14,936 bases of DNA from NCBI GenBank assembly GCA_027596035.1, contig JADGJA010000566.1, positions 1-14,936 on the forward strand. Direction: 5' to 3'. Of the stretch, positions 1 through 7,465 are shown piece after piece. Every line of letters begins with the position of its first letter. Position 1 is the first letter of the stretch. Both the position numbers and the translations under genes were made by a program. A model generated the notes under the pieces. The model saw only the letters and a list, made by a program, of their open reading frames with translations, did no database searches and was not told the DNA's origin. The stretch is from Thoreauomyces humboldtii. Taxonomy: Eukaryota; Chytridiomycota; Chytridiomycetes; Spizellomycetales; Powellomycetaceae.

Positions 1-1101
1 GCTGGAGATACAGTCCCTGCCACAACCATCATCGGACTGCATGAGTCTGACCCGAAGCACGAACGAGTCGTAGCAACGACGTTTCTCTGAGATACAGCCA
101 CGGTGCTTCCAGGACCTCGGAAGCTGTGCTCTCGTGTGTTTCCAACTTCGGGGTCGTCGTCGATGTGTGAAGGGTGTGGAGGGGTTCTGCTTACCAAGTG
201 ACTTCGGTAGGCGGGCACGTAGGGTTGGAACGGCGAGCGGCTGCTGAATTCAGGCGGTCCGAGGATGGTGGCGAAGGATGGTGGCGGGAATTCACAGATC
301 CTGAGAACTCGAAGCGAGAGAAGTCAGTATGTTGACAATGGGCTCCGAAAGCAGGCTAGACGAGAAGAGCTTACATCAAAGAACGTCGACGGGGGCGGAG
401 AGGGGGCAGCTATCGCAACGGAATACTGTCAGCACTGTGGCACTGAAGTTGCTGAGTGAGTCCAGGGAACTCACCTCGGCGGCTTGGCGATGATCTCGGG
501 GGCTTGGCGATCTGCCGAGAGAAGGGAACGACACATCAGCATGGTGGCACTGGGTCTTGAGGATGCTGAGTGAGTCCCGAGAACTCACCTCGAGAACGTC
601 GCCGAGCTGGAATATGGGAAGCCCGAGGGTTCGATGATCTGCCGAGGGAAGGGAACGACACATCAGCATGATGGCACTGGGTCTTGAGGATGCTGAGTGA
701 GTCCCGAGAACTCACCTCGAGAACGTCGCCGAGCTGGGATATGGGAAGCCTGAGGGTTCGATGATCTACCGAGAGAAGGGAACGACGCATCAGCAAGGTG
801 GCACTGGGTCTTGAGGATGCTAAGTGAGTCCCGAGAACTCACCTTGAAAACATCGACGAAGGTATGGTGGTAGAAGTTGATCTTGTCGGTGCATGCCGAC
901 AAAGGAAGGAAGCTCGATGCTTGCCGATGAAGGAAGGGCATGCTGGTAGACGAAGGAGGGGAGATGCCTGCCGACTTGAGGACGACGTCGTATGGGAGGT
1001 GGTAGGTAGTGATCTGCCAAGAGAAGGGAACGACACATCAGCAAGGTGGCACTGGGTCTTGCGGATGCTGAGTGAGTCCCGAGAACTCACCTCGAAAACA
1101 T
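1..1101 (-). CDS. Putative spliced gene built from repeated exon-intron cassettes; runs off the left edge; function unknown
   Basis: Minus-strand splice signals define exons at 1091-1101 (3' part of a longer leader exon), 843-1013, 716-765, 589-638, 475-511, 375-409, 195-300 and 1-86 (partial). The introns between them are 77, 77, 77, 77, 65, 74 and perhaps 108 nt. The donors are GTGAGT or GTAAGC, branch-like TGCTGA or ACTGAC motifs are present, and pyrimidine tracts end in CAG or TAG. From the first ATG (1101) the spliced frame gives 120 residues starting MFSRSLPTTS and stops at TGA 292-294 in the exon at 195-300; an in-frame TAG lies just upstream. A second frame, from the ATG at 894, stays open to the window edge, reading through such segments as MICEFPPPSF. 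The third is also open until a TGA at 376-378. The products are rich in Ser, Pro and Arg, and I recognise no family. The splice structure is convincing; the coding frame is not settled, and a spliced non-coding RNA is possible. The last intron (87-194) is 3n and stop-free in the frame that reaches the edge, so it may be coding. Confidence 0.4.
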
Positions 1102-1137
1102 CCACTAACGTATGGTGGTAGAAGTTGATCTTGTCGG
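410..1137 (-). repeat. Tandem repeat, 127-bp exon-intron cassettes
   Basis: The motif GGCACTGGGTCTTGAGGATG (plus strand) recurs at 546, 673 and 800, exactly 127 bp apart. A variant follows at 1048 (248 bp later) and a degenerate copy lies at 439. Each 127-bp unit equals one 50-nt exon plus one 77-nt intron of the minus-strand gene. The four 77-nt introns (512-588, 639-715, 766-842, 1014-1090) differ from one another at only a few positions. The intron at 410-474 is a shorter, divergent relative. A longer-range copy is also visible: the segment ATGGTGGTAGAAGTTGATCT occurs both near 864 and near 1110, so the repeat has a higher-order layer. Confidence 0.9.
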
Positions 1138-1360
1138 TAGGTAGTGGTGGTGCCGACGAACGTAGGTGGGTAGCCGACGAACGTAGGTGGGTAGTGGTGA
1201 CGACGAGGGTAGGTGGGTAGTGGTGGTGCCGACGAAGGTAGGTGGGTAGTGGTGCCGACGAAGGTAGGTGTCGACGAAGGTAGGTGGTGACGACGAAGGT
1301 AGGTAGGTAGTGGTGGTGCCGACGAAGGTAGGTGGGTAGTGGTGCCGACGACCGTAGGTG
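1137..1360. repeat. GGTAGGTGGGTAGTGGT/GCCGACGAA minisatellite
   Basis: About nine imperfect units alternate GCCGACGAA-like and GTAGGTGGGTAGTGGT-like blocks, with spacing varying from roughly 16 to 30 bp. Related degenerate blocks (GCCGACAAAGGAAGG and similar) lie near 890-975 inside the long exon of the cassette gene, so the minisatellite probably expanded from that sequence. Read on the minus strand it is pyrimidine-rich, has no ATG, and would form the leader of the cassette gene. Confidence 0.85.
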
Positions 1361-1606
1361 GGCTTGGAAGGCGTATGCTTGGAAGGTGGGAGCTTGCCGA
1401 CGACGGCGAAAGTTGGGAAGGCTGGGAAGACTTGACCGTATCGGCGGGTGGTTGTGATGTGGTGGCGATGAGGAGCGGATGCTTGATTGCGTAAGGATGT
1501 GGAGGTGGCTGTGCAGTGCAGTAGAGAGTGGAAAGGCTCGAGTGTGTGCGGTGCGAGGTTGGGTGGTTGGTTGGCGAGACGGCCGAGGGGAGTGAAGACC
1601 CCCCCT

Positions 1607-1615
1607 CTATTTATA
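1607..1615 (-). promoter_or_regulatory. TATA box for the minus-strand cassette gene
   Basis: The minus strand reads GTATAAATAGAGGGG here, a good TATA consensus. It lies about 500 bp upstream of the first minus-strand ATG (1101), with a pyrimidine-rich, ATG-free stretch between them. Its assignment to the cassette gene is inference from position and strand. Confidence 0.5.
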
Positions 1616-1728
1616 CGAATTTCTGGACTCTGGCCCACAGCCTTCGGGAGGTCGGGATCGGATCCCAGGTCATGCGTGCCAAGCGAGCGTGGGGGGCACA
1701 CTGGCACAGGAAGGGGGATTGGCGCGTG

Positions 1729-1735
1729 TATAAAG
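1729..1735 (+). promoter_or_regulatory. TATA-like element facing right
   Basis: TATAAAG on the plus strand, about 115 bp from the oppositely oriented TATA box at 1607-1615, which suggests a bidirectional promoter. A well-formed plus-strand intron begins about 160 bp downstream (1892). No transcript evidence is available. Confidence 0.35.
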
Positions 1736-1891
1736 CTTGAGGGGTGGTGTGCGCAGCCCTCGCCCGCTGAATCCGGGTTGCGGGGACTTTCGACAGACCC
1801 CGCCTAGTAAACCGAGACACCGCGAACTTGGTAGCGCACCCCCTTGAGCCTACCTTGCTGACGTCTCTCAAGATCCAGCAGCTACCTGCGG

Positions 1892-1966
1892 GTGAGTACG
1901 ACCATGCGCATCCTTTTTCTTTTTTTTTGCTTCTCTTGGCAACTCCATTGACGTTTCCTCTGCCAG
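1892..1966 (+). other. Probable spliceosomal intron of a plus-strand transcript with no recognised coding sequence
   Basis: The donor GTGAGTACG, a long T-rich tract, the branch-like CATTGACG and the acceptor CCTCTGCCAG define a 75-nt intron of the size typical for this window. There is no ATG between the TATA-like element at 1729 and the donor. After the acceptor the first ATG (near 2000) opens only 17 codons, MIPSIAEKGLDRLPLYC. A second small frame from an ATG near 2063 gives about 56 residues, starting MGQTSICGSW, with no known relatives. The transcript could be non-coding or could encode a small unknown protein. Confidence 0.35.
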
Positions 1967-3111
1967 CGACCGGTCTACTCTCCCCGGTCCGTTCCGACCC
2001 ATGATCCCGTCGATCGCAGAAAAAGGCCTGGATCGGTTGCCCCTGTATTGCTAAGAGCGTTGATGGGCCAGACCTCGATCTGCGGGAGCTGGGAAGGCCG
2101 AGGGTCCCGAGTTCGTATCCGAGAACCTCCGGCTCGGCTCGGAAGAAACGGGGGTTGGGTAGCGGATGACGGTTTGAGCTGCTTGCGCAGCGTTTCGGTG
2201 ATGCTATGGATGATGTGCATGCTGCAGGGATGATGCGCATGCTGCGGAAGTTGCTTTGGAGGATGCGAGCCCGGCTGCTTCGGGTTCGGGGGTCCTGAAG
2301 CACCCGGGAGGAGAGCGTTCCCACGGACAAGGGACGGTGTTGCGCGCAGCTTGTCGCGAGAGGATGGATGCAGACGGACGATGAGAAGGGAAGATGAGAA
2401 GGGAGGAGCAGACGATGAGAAGGGATGGATGCATGCACTTGAAGGGAAGTCGAAACAAGCGCATGTAGACGATGAGCGGAGACCCAGAACAGGTGAAATG
2501 CAATCCAGCTTTGAACGGGTAGGTTCCGAAACAGGTCTAAGGGAACTACGAGCATCCTCTGCGAGCTTTTTCTGTGTGCGGAGCCACCGCCATGTGCCTG
2601 CTTTCTTCCTGTAGATCCAAGACCCCAAAAGGTCAAGTGAGCAGCAGTTTTTGTAATCCTCACTTCTCAGGAGCAGTTGGTCCTGAAGGCAGGCGTAATG
2701 TACTCTGGTGAGCAACCGACGCATTCGATAGCGTTCAAGAATGGCTGAGGCACGTCAATGGAGGAATTAGATATGGACATGCAAATCACCAGGTACGGCA
2801 AGGAGAACAGAAATCCCCCCAACTAGAACATTGGGTGGTGTCGTGCGGGGCAGAGAACGCCCAGATGACCAAAACTTGTGGAGAGATTAAGCGCAGGAGC
2901 CAAAGCGGCCAGGCGATGCCGCCACATGCCCTCCTCCAGACAACAAATGGCGTACCATTTCTGCAGGCGATGAGAACGGCGCGGGAGCCAGCTGTTTCGC
3001 GGGTCACGACGGCTGCATCAGGGGCAAAGACGTTTCTCCTCATCAGCAAAGATCCGACATGACTTCCCTCCAAGAGCCTGTCAACGCTCCCAATCTAGTT
3101 TCGTGCGCCGT
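1967..3111. other. Stretch without a recognised gene
   Basis: This holds the possible 3' part of the plus-strand transcript above, a short imperfect GATGAGAAGGGA tandem repeat near 2377-2430, and the region downstream of the LAMTOR1-like gene. Overlapping minus-strand open frames (up to 350 codons, two of them over 240) show no recognisable domain, no splice-phase logic and strong frame overlap. I see no RNA gene or mobile element here. Confidence 0.5.
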
Positions 3112-3933
3112 TTATGCGGCCCCCATGAACGTGACGACAATGTCGCCCACAGGCTCAATCCTGAAATCCTTCATCGCTGCACGGACGCTGTCGGATGCAT
3201 CTCCTCCTTTAGCGGAACTCTCCTCGGATACTGAATGCTCTTCATCTTCGCCTTCTGCGCCCGAAATCGCCTCTGATGGTGATGAGGATGGTTGGTGATT
3301 GCTGGTGGGGGAGTTGTCAATGTAGCTTGCCAGCTTGGGGCCGATGGCTGCCAGCAGCGACCTGCAGCAGAGACGACATGAGACATGGTTTGTAGAAATA
3401 TTCTAGCACAAGCGGTATAAGCTGAGAATCGAGAACTTACCGGTACTCTGCAGCGCGCTCCACGGCGTGCTCGGGTTGGATGGCATCCATCATGCGAATC
3501 GAAGATATGTCGATGAGGTTGCTGCAAGGAGACGGAAGATAAGAACGCTGAAGCATAGAAGCAACCTAGAGTCTCCGAGGACCTACTCAGCTGTTCGTTG
3601 TACTATCCGCTTGAGTTCCTCTTGGTCACGCTGGCGGTCGAGTTCCGCTTGGTTTTGTGGCGGTCTGAACGCAAGGTCCATTGGTGGTTCAGTTCCGGTT
3701 CATGCCTGACGGAGAAAGACTAAAAAGGACGAACCGTTCTTCGCTTGCTCTGAAGACATCGGAGGGAAGCAGCCGCGTTCGCTCTGTTGGTTGCTGGAAA
3801 TGCACGAGTCCAAGTCAGGCTGGAGCTAACGCAGGAGCGGACCGGACAGTACTGAGAAGTCGCATACATGCTGTTCCCTCTGTGCGTCGTGCGAGTCATC
3901 ATGGCCCTTGAGACAACTGCTGATTACTCCCAT
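3112..3933 (-). CDS. LAMTOR1/Ego1-like lysosomal (vacuolar) Ragulator subunit, five exons
   Basis: The exons are 3868-3933, 3735-3793, 3587-3664, 3441-3521 and 3112-3361, with introns of 74, 70, 65 and 79 nt; all phases agree and give 177 residues. The protein starts MGVISSCLKG: Gly2 followed by Cys7 fits the N-myristoylation and palmitoylation that anchor LAMTOR1 to the lysosome or vacuole. A TERTRLLPSD stretch follows, then a helical segment (LKRIVQRTADNLIDISS, EHAVERAAEYRSLLAAIG), an acidic Ser-rich linker and a conserved C-terminal strand (DFRIEPVGDIVVTFMGAA). This order matches the LAMTOR1 family (yeast Meh1/Ego1), the membrane scaffold of Ragulator/EGO that recruits Rag GTPases for TORC1 amino-acid signalling. 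The small first exons were placed by lipidation motif, phase and splice sites, so they are less certain than exons 3-5. It is divergent from COQ7. Confidence 0.85.
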
Positions 3934-4194
3934 GTCGTTGCTTTATCAGAAAACCTGTCTCTATGGTTTGTGTCTTGAGTTTTGAAGGAACGATGGTCGG
4001 TAATTGGGGAAAGCCTCGTTCATGACACCGTCTTTCTGGAGAAGGAGCCGGCGTGGCTTTTCGCAAGGCTTGATCGTCGTCCTCGTCCTGGTTTCCCAAA
4101 CCTTCTCCAGATCTTCCGCTCATCCACGATCGACCTTGCACAAGCTCCCCGCTTCATAACGCTCTCTCCGAGCCACTCCTGGACCTTCTTCATC
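3934..4194. promoter_or_regulatory. Divergent promoter region, LAMTOR1-like gene and COQ7
   Basis: A 261-bp gap separates the two start codons, so the transcription signals for both genes must lie here or in the 5' ends of the transcripts. I see no clear TATA box. A plus-strand ATG at 3982 is in frame with COQ7 but is judged upstream leader. Confidence 0.5.
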
Positions 4195-5087
4195 ATGTCC
4201 GTCGTCAATTCTTGCAACCGTCGCATGGTTTCATGCATATCCAGCTCCGGCGGCCTCGCCACATCAGCCAATGCACTCGCATCTCCATTACCATCCTCAC
4301 TACCATCAACAGCATCAGCAATACCATCACTATCTCACCCATCCATCACCCCACGCGCACCCTTCTCGAAACACACTTCCACCGCTCCACCAAATCATCC
4401 ACCTTTGACCGCTTCCCAAAAGGCACTCATCTCATCCATGCTTCGCGTCGACCAAGCCGGCGAGCTGGGCGCCAATTACATCTACGCAGGTCAGCTCGCC
4501 GTCTTCCGTCAGACCAACCCGCCTCTCGCGCCCGTCATCCAGCACATGTGGGATCAGGAAAAGTTTCATCTGCAGACCTTTGACGAGTTGATCGGAAAAA
4601 ATCGCGTTCGACCCACGGCGCTGAGGCCGGTGTGGGAGGCAGCTGGATGGGCTCTGGGTGCCGGAACGGCGCTGATAGGCAAGGAGGCCGCCATGGCGTG
4701 CACGGAGGCGGTCGAAACGGTCATTGGGGAGCATTACAACGAGTGAGCATCAGGCGCAGGGAGATACCGAAGGGAAAAAGGCCAACAAAACGCTAATAAG
4801 TTCTACTCCCTTCTAGTCAGTTGCGGGACTTGCTCAAGATCGATCATCCTGAGGTGGCGAAACTGAGGGGAGTCATCAAGCAGTTCCGGGATGAAGAGCT
4901 CGAGCATCTTGACACGGCCGTGGACCATGACGCTAAGCTGGTGCGTCTTCTCATCATACCTTTGGGGACACCTCGTCACGGACTTTGGCGCTACTGACTG
5001 GCTTTCAAGGCACCTGTGTACGAGGGACTTAATGCCGTCATCCAGCAGGGATGTCGGGTTGCCATCTGGGTCGCAGCCCGTGTTTAG
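4195..5087 (+). CDS. COQ7: 5-demethoxyubiquinone hydroxylase, mitochondrial (COQ7/CAT5)
   Basis: Three exons (4195-4742, 4817-4940, 5010-5087) with introns of 74 and 69 nt give 249 residues. The enzyme adds the C6 hydroxyl to demethoxyubiquinone, the penultimate step of ubiquinone synthesis, on the matrix side of the inner mitochondrial membrane. All six carboxylate/histidine ligands expected of a COQ7 di-iron centre are visible: E90 (in [15 protein letters not shown]), E122 and H125 (QEKFH), E174 ([15 protein letters not shown]), E210 and H213 (EELEH). Residues 1-70 are Ser/Pro-rich, with few acidic residues and several Arg, consistent with a mitochondrial presequence. The first intron splits the Asp codon of HYNDQL, a highly conserved motif, which confirms the junction. 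The ATG at 4195 was chosen because the family core begins about 75 residues later and the frame upstream (to 3982) looks non-coding. Confidence 0.96.
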
Positions 5088-5610
5088 AACATCTGACCTT
5101 TATTGACTTTTCTAATGCCGCAAGTCTGTTCTCGTCATTCTTCGCGAGGTGCCCAACAGCAAGCAGAGCTCATCCATCATGCAACTGTTAATGCTATCTA
5201 AGGAGGGTTGACGCGGATATGCTCCTTATCCTCCTACATCCGGCGATGTTCTGACAGTTTCATGGCACGGGTAACCCCTAGGGTTGGTGCTCGGACTGAG
5301 CCTCTTTTCGGCCAAGTCGTTCGCTCATCGTAATAGCGACCACTTCCTGTGTACATGTATGCTGTACGTCCTGTGCCGGGGAATTGTCTTCCGTGTACGC
5401 CAACGATGTCGTTACACTCAACCGTCGCTCAATAAGCCAAAAAAAAAAAAAAGTCCCCAAGCATTTCAGGAGAGGGAACGTGCCAGTTCAAATATAGCCA
5501 AGACACCCAGTGTTTGTTTCTGCCAGTCCCATGAACCTTGGAATGCCGGTTCCTTTGATCGTTGACGATTGATCGACGTCTCAAGCTGCCACCACGCCGT
5601 TGACGGAACG
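5088..5610. other. Intergenic, COQ7 3' flank and promoter side of the seven-transmembrane gene
   Basis: It contains an A14 tract at 5439-5452. The homology shared with the region upstream of the second seven-transmembrane copy begins near 5554 (GATCGTTGACGATTGA versus GATCGTTGACAATTGA near 7373). No gene is supported here. Confidence 0.5.
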
Positions 5611-6836
5611 ATGCCCTGCGACGACCCGCATTGTCACTGGACGACCTTGAAGAACGGTACCACGGTCGTTACCTACAGTGGCGCTCTGGGAACGTGGGAA
5701 ACGGTCGGCCTCGCATGCGATGGTATCATACTGGAGCGTCATCTTGAGGTGTTGCTATTCGCGCAGTCTGAAGGTTTTTTTTCCTTACAGGTCTAAACTT
5801 GTTCGTTCCTAACCTACTCCTGATCAGTGTCGCAACCCTGATCTCGGTCCTATGCGTGACATTGGCTTTCATCAACGGATCCAAGCGGTCCTGGACGCCT
5901 TACAACCGATGCATGCTTCTGGGTCCTGTGCTCCTTACCATTGGGAACCTTATTGAGATATGGTCCGTCTCGAACTGGTACCAGTGGAACGGAAGTCCGA
6001 ACTGGGCTCATCTTCCAAAAGGTGCGCGCTTCCCAGGTCTGGGGATCCGTAAAACCACTCTGACAAACTCTGCGCTGTTCGTTTGTGGGGGGAAATCAGT
6101 TTTCTGGTACGCGGACGTGATCCTGATGTCGTTCGTACAAGGGTTCCGAATCGAGTTCATCCTCATCGCCACAAATCGACCACGGATCTGGTCGGGTCGT
6201 TTCGTAGCGTTCATCGTGACGATCACCACCATCCTCGGTCTCCTGGCCATCGCCATCTTCCTCATCGGATGTCATTCCTTACCATCAGCACCGATATCGT
6301 TCAGCTATCCATACAGCATCGGTCTCCTCCTCGTGGGTCTCCTGGACGTCGTACTCAGCGTGACGATCCTGACCCTCTGCGGAAGCACGGAACGAGGCTT
6401 GCGGACTCTCGCCAGTCTGGAATTCGACGTGTCGTCGTCCGTCTCGGTGGTCGGGAGCACCAAGACGGGTGCTTCAAGTCGGACGGAACGGATGGCGAGG
6501 GACGTGGTTGAGTTCGTCAGGGACAACCGGGCGCCGGCTTTGCTCCAGTTGCTGGGGGACGGTGCGTTCGCGGGCTGTTACCTCCTGGGAGCTCTGTCGG
6601 ACGGTGGTTATACCTTCTCCCTGGTCAGCACTTTGGGGATACCGGTGCAGAACCTGTTTCTGTTGTATTCCATCGAGAGCATGAGGAGGGCTCAACAGGG
6701 TTGGATGCGAGGGATCGGGACCCTCGATTATCCTCAGAGTGCTGACGTGAAGGCGGGTGATGTCGGAGAAGGTGGAGGTGCGGCCGTCAAGACTCTGATC
6801 GTCGCGTCTGCTGGAATCGGTCGCAAGCAGCCATGA
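5611..6836 (+). CDS. Unrecognised seven-transmembrane, receptor-like membrane protein (intact copy)
   Basis: Three exons (5611-5722, 5791-6021, 6100-6836) give 359 residues. I do not recognise the family. A short N-terminus holds Cys3, Cys8, Cys36 and an NGT glycosylation sequon at N15, consistent with an outside location. Seven hydrophobic segments follow at about 42-64, 78-98, 115-138, 147-171, 186-207, 259-281 and 284-305. Between segments 5 and 6 lies a charged, Ser-rich loop of about 50 residues, and the tail is about 50 residues. That arrangement resembles a G-protein-coupled receptor, but no class motif is evident and RTA1-like or other seven-helix proteins cannot be excluded. Polar or aromatic motifs within or beside the helices (NLIEIWSVSNWYQW, QGFRIEFILIATNRPRIW) are conserved in the neighbouring copy. 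Start: the first in-frame ATG, with A at -3. Intron 2 (78 nt) is 3n and stop-free, so its retention would keep the frame. Confidence 0.8.
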
Positions 6837-7465
6837 CGGACGGACGAAAGCTCAGCTACTGGATTTTTGATGTATTTTGTTGTTGATACCCTGGGCAAGA
6901 GAATAATGCATGACACGCCAGCGATACTCTTGCGCCGCCTGTTCCACCGCTTGTTGAGCACCGGCTTATATAGTACGTTGAGTGTCGAGGTTTCTGCCTG
7001 GGTTTCTGCTGGACTTTGTCGCCAGAACAAGGCACTGTCGAACCTCTCCGTCGGCCCGTCAGCGGGGTCAGCGGGCGACCGTCGTTCCCCAATTCTCTTT
7101 TGAGCATGACAATCCTACCACTTCACCAATGCTAGGCAGAGTCTCGGTCGGGCCTCAAACTCTTTCGTCTATTCCTTCAGATGCGCAATCCCTCGATCTC
7201 CATTCCCAGCCGAAATCGAAATCATATGGAGCGAAACCCTGCCACTTTCTCGAACTTTCGATGATCGAACATCATGTCCAAATATAGGACTCTCGCCCCG
7301 TGAAGCCGTCAGAGACACCTGGAAATGCTTTTGGTTGCTTTCGATGACGCTGCGACGAATACGGGTCGATTCGATCGTTGACAATTGACCAAAACGAAAC
7401 GTGTCAAGCTGCAACAAACCGTCTTTCGTTGCCTTCAGAGCGCTTATTTTTTTTGGCTCAAACGA
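6837..7465. other. Intergenic between the two seven-transmembrane copies
   Basis: It contains the 3' flank of the left copy and the duplicated upstream segment of the right copy (from about 7370). Next to the lost start codon, the right copy has an extra segment including a T8 run (7447-7454) that the left copy lacks. No gene is supported. Confidence 0.5.

Noticed and set aside
1105..1707. 200-codon minus-strand frame across the minisatellite
   Set aside because: It starts at GTG and ends at the TAG immediately before the ATG at 1101; its length comes from stop-poor repeat units.
2035..2110. tRNA-like B-box word (GAGTTCGTATCC)
   Set aside because: The flanking bases cannot form the T-stem, and no acceptor stem or anticodon arm folds around it.
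1611..2724. Long overlapping minus-strand open frames (about 350 and 249 codons)
   Set aside because: They overlap in different frames, the longer starts at a non-ATG codon, neither shows a domain, and a strong plus-strand intron lies inside them. Likely chance frames in GC-rich DNA.
2786..3073. Open frames on both strands between 2786 and 3073
   Set aside because: The minus frame starts at TTG, no domain is recognisable, and the region is downstream of the LAMTOR1-like gene.
3982..4194. 71-residue N-terminal extension of COQ7
   Set aside because: It is in frame, but the sequence does not resemble a presequence, overlaps the divergent promoter, and the ATG at 4195 gives a normal-length protein with a good presequence.
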